Shown: piece after piece, positions 17,231 to 26,607 of the stretch
Numbering within the stretch: position 1 is the stretch's first letter
Layout of the letters: the number at the start of each line of letters is the position of its first letter
Notes under the pieces: model-generated
Told to the model about the DNA's origin: nothing
Seen by the model: the letters and a program-made list of their open reading frames with translations, nothing else
Database searches by the model: none
NCBI RefSeq assembly: GCF_044360475.1
Contig: NZ_CP043494.1
Coordinates: 6,696,001 to 6,760,000, forward strand
Reading direction: 5' to 3'
DNA: 64,000 bases
Source: Archangium minus
GTDB lineage: Bacteria > Myxococcota > Myxococcia > Myxococcales > Myxococcaceae
Program-made: the position numbers and the translations under genes

Positions 17231-17951
17231 GTCGCAGCTCAGCTCCCACGATGAGATCGGTTGACGTGCCAGACGGCGGCTCCCCCTCCAGCCCGCCATG
17301 CACCCAGCACATCGAAAATCCCGTGAAGTCCAACAGTTGGATCAAATCCGCAAGGGGATAGTAACGGACGGCATATTGCCCTGAAAGGACGCGTCCGTCC
17401 GGGAATGTCAGTCGCCTGGAGGCCTCGTCTCGACCACGCGCCGCGTCGAAACGGCTCCGCTCTTCCAGCAGGCTCCCATCCGGTAATCGAGTGGAGAAGG
17501 AAGCCTCAGGTTGTGCCGCGAGCCGCTCGTACGGCACGGTGTGCAGCACCAGGCGCCCTCCAGGCCGCAAGCACCGCGCGATCTCGCGCAGCAGGGCCAC
17601 GTGCTCCTCGTCCGAGAAGACGAACAGTGTCGAATACCAGGCGTACGCTCCCGCCAGCGAGCCCGTGCGGAATGGGAGAGAGCGGAGATCCGCTCGCACC
17701 GCCGGAAAGCCTGGGAGCCGCTCCTGGAGTGAAAGGGCATCCAGCTCCAGGCCGATAATGCGACCCGCTAGGGGACCCTCGGTGTTCAGGCGCGCGGCGT
17801 GCCGGCCGTGGCCGCAGCCCAGGTCCACCACGGGCCCGGGCACCTGGAGATCCTCGAAGCGCTTCGCGAGGTACGCCACCTCCTTCGCCGTCATCTCTTC
17901 CGAGATGAACGGCAGCGTGGAGCGCAGGTACAGCTCGCCGAAGAAGCTCAT
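17223..17951 (-). CDS. Class I SAM-dependent methyltransferase
   Basis: 242 residues from the ATG at 17951 (an upstream in-frame GTG at 18023 lies in repeat sequence). Motif I is VVDLGCGHGRHAARL, motif II is around VRADLRSLPF, and a post-motif segment CLRPGGRLVLHTVPYERL is typical of ubiquinone/tetrahydrofolate-style small-molecule methyltransferases. There is no signal or membrane segment. The acceptor cannot be predicted. It lies between the two chains of the split methylmalonyl-CoA mutase and overlaps the B12-binding chain by 8 bp, so it belongs to the same transcription unit, but a role in acyl-CoA metabolism is only suggested by position. Confidence 0.85.
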   Translation of the reverse strand: MSFFGELYLRSTLPFISEEMTAKEVAYLAKRFEDLQVPGPVVDLGCGHGRHAARLNTEGPLAGRIIGLELDALSLQERLPGFPAVRADLRSLPFRTGSLAGAYAWYSTLFVFSDEEHVALLREIARCLRPGGRLVLHTVPYERLAAQPEASFSTRLPDGSLLEERSRFDAARGRDEASRRLTFPDGRVLSGQYAVRYYPLADLIQLLDFTGFSMCWVHGGLEGEPPSGTSTDLIVGAELRHG

Positions 17952-18013
17952 GGCGTTGGCCTCCAGGGCCAAAGGCCACGGGTTATCGACCCCGTGACCC
18001 GCTGACCCGGCAC

Positions 18014-18049
18014 ATACCCTCACCCCGACCCTCTCCCAGAGGGAGAGGG
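18014..18049. repeat. REP-like palindromic element, copy 1
   Basis: A 36-bp element with a 9-bp perfect stem (18029-18037, CCCTCTCCC, with 18041-18049, GGGAGAGGG) and loop AGA. It matches the element at 43646-43681 at 34 of 36 bases. It sits just past the stop of the mutase gene. Similar short palindromes are common between genes in G+C-rich proteobacteria and may end or stabilise transcripts. Confidence 0.65.
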
Positions 18050-18052
18050 AGG

Positions 18053-19948
<1,896 letters not shown>

Positions 19949-20014
19949 GGTTGCGCGGGGATGTAGCATCGGGGTGTAGGGGTCGCAAGCCGCCCGGCTC
20001 CCGATGTCCAGACG

Positions 20015-21211
20015 TCAGCGGCCCCGAGCAAGTCCCACCTTCAACCGGCGCACCGCTTCATCCAGCACTGCCTCCGTTTTGCAGAAGGCGAAGCGTGCCA
20101 TCCCCTGCCCCAGGGACTTGTGCTCGGGACCATAGAAAACACTCGGAGGGATGGCTGCTACTCCCACCTCCGTCACCAGATGGCGGCAGAAGGCCACGTC
20201 ATCCGCGAAGCCCCGCCCGGAGATGTCCGTGATGATGAAGTAGCTGCCCTCGGGCACGTACGCCTTCAGCCCCGCTTCGGCCAGGCCCGACAGCAGCCGC
20301 TCGCGCTTCGCCAGATAGGAGGCGGACAGCTCTTGGAAATACGCGTCCGGCATCCGCAGCGCCGCGGCCATGGCTGCTTGCAGAGGCGAGGCCGTGGCGA
20401 AGGTCACGAACTGGTGAGCCCGCTGCACCGCGTCACGCAAAGCCGGTGGCGCGATGATCCATCCAATCTTCCAACCGGTGAGGCTGAAGGACTTGCCGCC
20501 GCTGCTCACACTTACCGTCCGGTCGGTCAGTGAAGGCACCGTGGCGGGACGCACGTGCCGCGCGGGGCTGAAGACAATGTGCTCGTACACCTCGTCCGAG
20601 AGCACCCGCACATCGTGCTCGGCGCACAGCTCGCCGAGGAACTCGAGCTCCTCGCGGGTGAACACCTTGCCGGTGGGATTGTGAGGCGTGTTGAGGATGA
20701 GCAACCGCGTCCGGGGACCGAAGGCCGCGCGCACCTCGTCGCGGTCAAACCACCACGTGGTGTGCGAGGCATCCGGCGGACGCAGCGGCACGTAACGCGC
20801 CTTCGCCCCGATGAAGCCGATGTTGGCGTCGTACGAGTCGTAGAAGGGCTCGAAGGCCACCACTTCGTCACCTGGATCCACCAGGCCCAACATCACGCAG
20901 AGGATGGCCTCTGTGGCACCACTGGTGACAGTCACCATGGTGTCCGGATCAATGCCGGTGTGTCCGTGGAAGCGCGCACCGTGCTCGGCGATGGCCACGC
21001 GCAAGTCCCGCAGGCCCGTGCTGGGGGCGTACTGATTCACCCCGTCAGTGATGGCCTTGCGGGCGGCCTCCTTCACGGGCTCGGGCCCGTCGAAGTCTGG
21101 GAAGCCCTGCCCCAGGTTCATGGCCCCGTGCTTCAGGGCCAGCGCGCTGAACTCGGAGAAGACGGTGGTACCGAGGTGGGCCACGCGGCCCGCGAGAATT
21201 GGCCTGCTCAT
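20015..21211 (-). CDS. Class I/II PLP-dependent aminotransferase
   Basis: 398 residues. It is a fold-type I aminotransferase of the KAT/YbdL-like subgroup that uses methionine, kynurenine or aromatic amino acids: MNLGQGFPDFDGPE near the N-terminus, GATEAILCVMLGLVDPGDEV, NTPHNPTGKVF, LSDEVYEHI, the PLP lysine in SSGGKSFSLTGWKIGW and a C-terminal Arg in ARFAFCK. The length is normal. The exact substrate is not readable from sequence. It starts 16 bp after the PAP2-type gene and ends 66 bp before the mutase gene, within a long same-strand run, so it may be cotranscribed with them. Confidence 0.9.
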   Translation of the reverse strand: MSRPILAGRVAHLGTTVFSEFSALALKHGAMNLGQGFPDFDGPEPVKEAARKAITDGVNQYAPSTGLRDLRVAIAEHGARFHGHTGIDPDTMVTVTSGATEAILCVMLGLVDPGDEVVAFEPFYDSYDANIGFIGAKARYVPLRPPDASHTTWWFDRDEVRAAFGPRTRLLILNTPHNPTGKVFTREELEFLGELCAEHDVRVLSDEVYEHIVFSPARHVRPATVPSLTDRTVSVSSGGKSFSLTGWKIGWIIAPPALRDAVQRAHQFVTFATASPLQAAMAAALRMPDAYFQELSASYLAKRERLLSGLAEAGLKAYVPEGSYFIITDISGRGFADDVAFCRHLVTEVGVAAIPPSVFYGPEHKSLGQGMARFAFCKTEAVLDEAVRRLKVGLARGR

Positions 21212-21227
21212 GCGTACGCTCCCTTGT

Positions 21228-22175
21228 TCAGGGGCGCACGATAGCGTTCATCCGTACCGGGCGCGCCACTGCATCGCGCCGCGCAGTCGCTCGGCTCCAG
21301 CCCAGAGCCAGACCCACCACCACCATCACCAGCGGCACCGCGCAGAGCAGGTCCGTTGCGTAGTGGAAGCGGCCCACCAGGGTGGCGAGGATGAGGCCGA
21401 GGCCTGGCACCACCATCACCCGGAAGAAGCGCGGGACGAAGCGGAAGGCGTACACGAACACCACCAGCGTGGTCCCGGTGTGGCCCGAGGGGAAGCAGTC
21501 CCGGGCAAACGGCGGCATGCGCATCACCGAGTCCAGGAAGGACGTCACCCACACGCCCTGGAGCGGCTGGGAGAACTCGCTGAAGAGGAAGTAGCGCGGG
21601 CCGATGGCCGGCACCAACGCGTAACAGACGTAGTTGAAGGCGAAGAAGAGACTGAGCGCCAGCAGGTACTCGTAGAAGGCGTCACGGCGCCCGGTGAAGT
21701 ACATCACCAGGCCCAGCGCCAACGGCCAGACGAAGTGGCCGTAGTAGCAGATCATCAGGATGTCGGTGAGCCAGGGCGGCACCACGTGCCCGAGCAACAC
21801 CGAGGCCTGGAAGCCGAACAGCCGCTGGTCCATGGTGGCGAGCTGGGCGTCGCGCAACCCCGGGGTGACGGCGGTCACCAGCGGATTGAGCAGCCCATGG
21901 CTGAGGCTCAACACAGGCAGCAGCCAGAAGGAGGCCACGAAGGCCAGCAGCCGGTGCCTGGGGAAATAGGACTCCAGCGTGCGCAGCACCAGGGGCCCGA
22001 GCGCAAAGATGGCGAAATGAACAGCGGACCTCGTGGAGCCAGGAGCCCACCGGGCGGGGCCCACGAGCGCCAGGGCGGCCAATGAGCAGGAGACGACAAT
22101 GACGATGTCGACTCCGCGCAGGTGGACGCCCCGAGCCTTCGCTCGGGCTGGGTTGTACGAGGTCCATGGGTTCAC
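21228..22175 (-). CDS. PAP2/Aur1-like membrane phosphotransferase, candidate sphingolipid head-group enzyme
   Basis: 315 residues with about six hydrophobic segments (for example VIVVSCSLAALALVG, LLAFVASFWLLPVLSL, LLALSLFFAFNYVCYAL). Active-site motifs of the PAP2 superfamily are present: RDCFPSGHTGTT (motif 2) and GRFHYATDLLCAVPL (motif 3, His and Asp). The long N-terminal membrane part and the form of these motifs are like the PAP2_3/Aur1 branch, which includes inositol phosphorylceramide synthases, more than short soluble PAP2 phosphatases. It overlaps the MMPL gene by 4 bp (ATGA), so translation is coupled, and the candidate serine palmitoyltransferase lies across the divergent promoter. 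A general lipid phosphatase role is equally possible. Confidence 0.8.
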   Translation of the reverse strand: MNPWTSYNPARAKARGVHLRGVDIVIVVSCSLAALALVGPARWAPGSTRSAVHFAIFALGPLVLRTLESYFPRHRLLAFVASFWLLPVLSLSHGLLNPLVTAVTPGLRDAQLATMDQRLFGFQASVLLGHVVPPWLTDILMICYYGHFVWPLALGLVMYFTGRRDAFYEYLLALSLFFAFNYVCYALVPAIGPRYFLFSEFSQPLQGVWVTSFLDSVMRMPPFARDCFPSGHTGTTLVVFVYAFRFVPRFFRVMVVPGLGLILATLVGRFHYATDLLCAVPLVMVVVGLALGWSRATARRDAVARPVRMNAIVRP

Positions 22176-24658
22176 GCCGACTTACGCTCCCCCGGTTCCG
22201 AAGCGGCCTCAGTGGCAACAGGCGCGCCGATCTCCAGGCTCCGAATCATGCCCCCCTCCTTCCTCCGCCCAGACCACCGCTCCATCAACGCGAGCATCGC
22301 CGGGAAGAAGACCGTGGTACCCAGGAAGGTGCACACCACTCCCAGAATTGCAATCTGACCGATTGAGCGCAGTCCGGCGTGATGTGAGATCAACAATGCG
22401 CCGTAGCCCGCTGCGTTGGACAGCGTGGCCACCACCGCCGCCAGGCCCGTGTGACGGACCACGTGACCCAGCGAGCCAGGGCCCTCCTCCTCATACCGGT
22501 GGTAGAGGTGCACCGAGTTGTCCACGGCGATGGCGAGCAGGTTGGGCAGCACCACGGCATTGATGAAGTTGAGCTGGACGTCGAAGAGGTACATGCCGCC
22601 AGCCAGGCACAGCATGCCCAGGAACAGTGGCCCGGCCACCAGGCAGGCACGCTTGAAGCTGCGCAGGCTGGCGAGGATGGTCAGGAAGACCACGGACGCC
22701 GCGGCCCAGAGGATGAACGGGCCATCCCCGCGCACCATGGAGAAGATGCGGGCGGCGATCCGGTTGCTGTCCAACACCGCGAGGTCCACACCCCGGGCCT
22801 TGGCTCCGTCAACCACCTCGTCAATCTGCGAGGCCCACGCCGACAGCTCCCGGGTGTCGTGATTGGACACCGAGGGGAACAGCAGCAGGAACAGGCCCTT
22901 GCCGTCGAGCGCCTCGAAGCGGCGCCGCACCTCTTCAGGCATCTGCTCCGGCCCGTACGGCTGGGCGTCGAGCATCTTCTTCACGGTCTCCACGCGCGGA
23001 TCGTTGCGCGCGCTCTCGGGCAGCTTCTGCAGCGTCTCGCGCAGCGCGGCGATCTGCTCCTGATGCCCCGGCACGTCCTGCGGCAGCAGATCATTGAGCG
23101 ACGCGTACTGCTTGAAGGTGGACGCCTCGCCGTGCTTCGCCTTCACGTCGGTGATGACCTGCTGGACCACCTGGGCCTGTTGCAGGTCCTCCACCAGGAG
23201 GATGGCGGGGTTGAGGGGCGTGCCGATCTGCTCGACGATGTGGTCATCGAGACTCACGGAGGCCGCATCGCCCTTGAGCTTGCGCATGTTCGTCTCGAAG
23301 CCCACGCGCGGCAGCACATAGAGCGAGTAGCCCGCGAAGCCGAGCACCGCCAACAGGAGGCCGGCGATGACCGGCGTGGGCCAGCGCTTGCCGGCTGGCT
23401 TGAAGACCTTCTCGGGGGCCTCGGGGGCATGGCTCTCAGCCGACTTGCGGCCCGGACGCAGACGCTCGGCGAGCACCAGCAGCGCGGGGCCCAGGCCGTA
23501 CGCCATCAGCACGGCGAGGATGACGCCCACACCGGCCAGCAGCCCGAACTGCTTGAAGGCCTCGAACTGGGCGAACACGAGCACGAAGAAGGCCGCCGCG
23601 TTCGTCAGCGCCGAGGTGATGGCGCCAGCGAAGGTACCGCGCACGGCCTCGGCCAGCGCCTCGGCGGCCGGGTGCTCGCGCCGCTCCTCCCAGTAGCGCA
23701 TGGCCAGGTGGATGCCATACTCCAGGCCCAGGCCGATGAGGATGGCCACGAGGAAGCCCGTGACGATGTTGAGGTGGCCAATGGCCAGCTCCGCGAAGGC
23801 GAACGTCAGCGACACGCCGAAGACGACGGGCACGCCCACCACGGCCAGCGCCCACAGCCGCCGCGTGGCCAGCAGGATGATGCCCACCGCCATCACCGCG
23901 GAGAGGAGGCCCGCGCGCGTCAGGTCGCGGCGCATCACCCCATCCTCCTCGAGCCGGGCCTGGAAGGCGCCTGCGTAGTCCAGCTTCACCCCGGGCCAGC
24001 CCTGGGCCACCTCGGCGGCCACGCGCTTCACGTCGTCCACGAGCTTCTGCGCGAACACGAGATCGCCCGCGGTGCCACCCGGCTTCACCATCAGGTACAC
24101 CTCGGTGCCATCCGCGCTCCCGAGGTACTCGCGCATGGGCGCGTCCGGCGTGTACTTCTTAACGATGGCCTCGAAGTCCGGCGGCGCATCCTGCGCGTCG
24201 AGCAGGTCCACCGCGAGCGCCTGCTGCTTCTCGTAGCGCAGCCGTGAGTCCACATCCTGGCGCAGCTCGCGCAGCTTCTCCGTGGGCAGCAGCAGCAGGC
24301 CGCGCTCCTTGAAGAATTCCACGTTGAAGTGGTGCTCCACGTAGCGCACCTCGGGCAGCGCCTCGAGCTTGCCGGCGAGCGTGTCAGCGTAGGCGCGCAG
24401 CTGCTCGGGCCTGGCGCCCTGTGCGCGCACCACCAGGTAGCCGTCGCCTCCGGCTTTCTGGGCCACCCGGTTGAGGTCCTTCACCTCGCGTGCCTCACGG
24501 GGCAGCAGCTCCACGAAGGAGCCACGGAACTCCAGCCGCCCGGACAGCAACGCGCCACCGAGAGCCAGGACCGTGAATGCGAGGAGGACCCTCCAGGGAC
24601 GTGCCAACGTTCCCCGGATAAAGGCCTCGGACCAACGACGACGAAGAGACTCAGCCAA
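22172..24658 (-). CDS. MMPL/RND-family lipid exporter
   Basis: 828 residues from a TTG at 24658; no ATG/GTG lies in frame just upstream. The architecture is two repeats of one plus five transmembrane segments with large periplasmic loops: VLLAFTVLALGGALLSG, a soluble loop (~45-235), a five-helix bundle with FLVAILIGLGLEYGIHLAMR, then a second half with VIAGLLLAVLGFAGYSLYVL, a loop, and LPNLLAIAVDNSVHLYHRYEEEG. The GxxxEYGIH and AVDNSVHLYHRY motifs are typical of MMPL/HpnN-type proteins, which move lipids such as hopanoids out of the inner membrane using proton flow. It is the first gene of a minus-strand run and is divergent from the sphingoid-base synthase gene, so sphingolipid export is a reasonable guess. 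Confidence 0.88.
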   Translation of the reverse strand: MAESLRRRWSEAFIRGTLARPWRVLLAFTVLALGGALLSGRLEFRGSFVELLPREAREVKDLNRVAQKAGGDGYLVVRAQGARPEQLRAYADTLAGKLEALPEVRYVEHHFNVEFFKERGLLLLPTEKLRELRQDVDSRLRYEKQQALAVDLLDAQDAPPDFEAIVKKYTPDAPMREYLGSADGTEVYLMVKPGGTAGDLVFAQKLVDDVKRVAAEVAQGWPGVKLDYAGAFQARLEEDGVMRRDLTRAGLLSAVMAVGIILLATRRLWALAVVGVPVVFGVSLTFAFAELAIGHLNIVTGFLVAILIGLGLEYGIHLAMRYWEERREHPAAEALAEAVRGTFAGAITSALTNAAAFFVLVFAQFEAFKQFGLLAGVGVILAVLMAYGLGPALLVLAERLRPGRKSAESHAPEAPEKVFKPAGKRWPTPVIAGLLLAVLGFAGYSLYVLPRVGFETNMRKLKGDAASVSLDDHIVEQIGTPLNPAILLVEDLQQAQVVQQVITDVKAKHGEASTFKQYASLNDLLPQDVPGHQEQIAALRETLQKLPESARNDPRVETVKKMLDAQPYGPEQMPEEVRRRFEALDGKGLFLLLFPSVSNHDTRELSAWASQIDEVVDGAKARGVDLAVLDSNRIAARIFSMVRGDGPFILWAAASVVFLTILASLRSFKRACLVAGPLFLGMLCLAGGMYLFDVQLNFINAVVLPNLLAIAVDNSVHLYHRYEEEGPGSLGHVVRHTGLAAVVATLSNAAGYGALLISHHAGLRSIGQIAILGVVCTFLGTTVFFPAMLALMERWSGRRKEGGMIRSLEIGAPVATEAASEPGERKSA

Positions 24659-24800
24659 GCTTGACCCCAGTCGAGTGGAGGCCCGCAGAAAGCAAACTTC
24701 CAGCCACCTGTCACGGCCTCAGCGAATCCCGGGACCAACACCTTTTAAGCAGGAAGCCATCCGCCCCCGGTCGTTTTCCAACCAGGGCAGGCAAGTCCCA

Positions 24801-24822
24801 AGTGTGCAACCGGTTGCGCACT
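24801..24822. promoter_or_regulatory. 22-bp palindrome, candidate operator
   Basis: The two 11-bp halves (AGTGTGCAACC and GGTTGCGCACT) pair at 10 of 11 positions with no gap and a central CCGG. A perfect core GCAACCGGTTGC with a central CG is the style of LacI/GalR-family operators. It lies about 150 bp from the MMPL start and 240 bp from the synthase start, so one regulator could serve both. The binding protein is not identified. Confidence 0.5.
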
Positions 24823-24912
24823 CGCCTGCTCGGATGTGGGAATACCTGTACGTGTCAATCCCCCCTGAAGGGCCCCCTTGGCGGGTGCGCGGGCCTCCAG
24901 ACAGTCGATGCC

Positions 24913-24941
24913 TTGACACTCGGAGGGTGACTCAATATTGA
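24913..24941 (+). promoter_or_regulatory. Candidate sigma-70 promoter for the sphingoid-base synthase operon
   Basis: TTGACA at 24913-24918 and TATTGA at 24936-24941 are separated by exactly 17 bp. The -35 is a perfect match; the -10 is partial. It points to the gene at 25062, giving a leader of about 110 nt. Confidence 0.4.
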
Positions 24942-25061
24942 CGGCCACGCCTAGCCCCCCGAGGAGGACGCGCGCTGCGGTGCCCCAGGTCGCAATGAAC
25001 ACCGCAGGAAAGCGCGCCCCGGATTCGCGGAGCCGGATCTCCCGCACAAGAGAAGACCGCC

Positions 25062-26603
25062 ATGAGTGACGTGTTCGAGAAGTGCCGCAGTTGGAAGGAC
25101 TACCGCATTGCCAAGGCGACGGGCCTCTACCCGTACTACCGGTCCATCGAGGAGTCCTTCGGTGCCACCGAGGTTCAGATCGAGGGCCGCCGCATCATCA
25201 TGGTGGGCTCGAACAACTACCTCGGCCTGAGCGCGGACCCGCGGGTGAAGGAGGCGGCGATCAAGGCGGTGGAGCGTTTCGGCACCACGTGCTCCGGCTC
25301 GCGACTGCTCAACGGCACCCTGGCCCTGCACGAGGAGCTGGAGCAGCGCCTGGCGAAGTTCCTCAACCGTGAGGCCGCGGTGGTCATCTCCACCGGCTTC
25401 CAGACGAACCTGGCCCTGTCCTCCATCCTGGGCCGCCACGACATCGTCTTCGCGGACCGGCAGAACCACGCCTCGTTGGTGGACGGCATCCGCCTGTCCT
25501 TCGCCACCGAGCGCAAGTTCCGCCACAACGACCTGGACCACCTCGAGCAGCTGCTGCAGCAGGCGGCGGAGAAGGAGCCCAAGGCCGGGAAGATCATCAT
25601 CACCGACGGCGTGTTCTCCATGGAGGGCGACCTCTGCAACCTGCCCCGCATCGTGGAGCTGGCCAAGAAGTACAACGCGCGGGTGATGACGGATGACGCC
25701 CACTCCATGGGCGTGCTGGGCGAGAAGGGCCGCGGCACCTCCGAGTACTTCGGGCTCGAGGCGGAGACGGACCTCGTCATGGGCACGTTCTCCAAGAGCT
25801 TCGCGTCGCTGGGCGGCGTGCTGGCCGGGCCGCAGGAAGTCATCAACTACATGCGGCACAAGTCGCGCTCGGTCATCTTCTCCGCGTCCATGACGCCGGC
25901 GTCGATCGCCGCGGCGACCAAGGCGCTGGAGATCATCGAGGCCGAGCCGCAGCGGCGCGCGCGCCTGCTGGACATCGCCGAGAAGATGCACAACGGCTTC
26001 CGCGCCATGGGTTTCGACACGGGCGTGTCGGTGACGCCGGTGGTGCCGGTGCACATCGGCGACCAGGTGAAGTGCTTCCGCTTCTGGAAGGCGCTGCACG
26101 AGGCGGGCGTGTTCGCCAACCCCGTGGTGCCGCCGGCGGTGGAGGCGGGCCACGCGCTCATCCGCACCAGCTACATGGCCACGCACACGGACGAGCAGCT
26201 GGACCGGGTGCTCGACATCTTCGAGCAGATTGGCAAGAAGCTGGACATCATCCCCCAGACGCGGCCGTCCTCGTACACCCCGGTGCAGATCGCTCGCCCG
26301 GGCACCTTCGTGCTCAGCAACAAGGCGTCGGAGAAGTGGGCCGCCGCCAGCGCGGGCCTCAACGGAGGCAACGGCTTCTCGCTGGATCAGCTCTCGCGCA
26401 TGTCGTCGCGCGAGGTGGCCGGCAAGCTGTTCGACGCGGTGGAGTCGCTCACCTGGCGTGCCGCCAACCTCCAGCCCGAGGACCTCCGCAAGCTGGGCCA
26501 GATGCCGATGAAGCTCTGGGAGAAGCGCGCGAACCTTCCCGGTATGCTGCTGGAGAAGGGAGCCAACCTCCTCATCCGCAACGGGCACGAGGACAGGAGC
26601 TGA
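25062..26603 (+). CDS. spt: Alpha-oxoamine synthase, candidate serine palmitoyltransferase
   Basis: 513 residues. PLP-dependent alpha-oxoamine synthases condense an amino acid with an acyl-CoA; serine palmitoyltransferase makes 3-ketosphinganine from serine and palmitoyl-CoA. Hallmarks: VGSNNYLGLSADPRV, GTTCSGSRLLNGTLALHEEL, DRQNHASLVDG, MTDDAHSMGVLGEKGRG, and the PLP lysine ~245 in GTFSKSFASLGG. KBL (threonine pathway) and BioF are the alternatives, but no tdh or bio genes are nearby, and the next gene, 4 nt downstream, is a GNAT protein of the bacterial ceramide synthase type, which favours the sphingolipid role. Residues ~400-513 extend beyond the usual ~400-residue family length and include a helical segment; their function is unknown. 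Confidence 0.82.
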   Translation: MSDVFEKCRSWKDYRIAKATGLYPYYRSIEESFGATEVQIEGRRIIMVGSNNYLGLSADPRVKEAAIKAVERFGTTCSGSRLLNGTLALHEELEQRLAKFLNREAAVVISTGFQTNLALSSILGRHDIVFADRQNHASLVDGIRLSFATERKFRHNDLDHLEQLLQQAAEKEPKAGKIIITDGVFSMEGDLCNLPRIVELAKKYNARVMTDDAHSMGVLGEKGRGTSEYFGLEAETDLVMGTFSKSFASLGGVLAGPQEVINYMRHKSRSVIFSASMTPASIAAATKALEIIEAEPQRRARLLDIAEKMHNGFRAMGFDTGVSVTPVVPVHIGDQVKCFRFWKALHEAGVFANPVVPPAVEAGHALIRTSYMATHTDEQLDRVLDIFEQIGKKLDIIPQTRPSSYTPVQIARPGTFVLSNKASEKWAAASAGLNGGNGFSLDQLSRMSSREVAGKLFDAVESLTWRAANLQPEDLRKLGQMPMKLWEKRANLPGMLLEKGANLLIRNGHEDRS

Positions 26604-26607
26604 GACC

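Larger units (their letters stand above)
24659..25061. other. Divergent control region between exporter and sphingoid-base synthase genes
   Basis: This 403-bp region holds no convincing gene. It contains a 22-bp palindrome (24801-24822) and a sigma-70-like promoter facing the plus strand (24913-24941), listed separately. The rest is ordinary G+C-rich sequence. Confidence 0.6.

Noticed and set aside
25062..26603. Glycine C-acetyltransferase (KBL) or BioF as the primary call
   Set aside because: Both share the fold and PLP motif, but there is no tdh or biotin gene nearby and the neighbour is a bCerS-like GNAT; kept only as an alternative.
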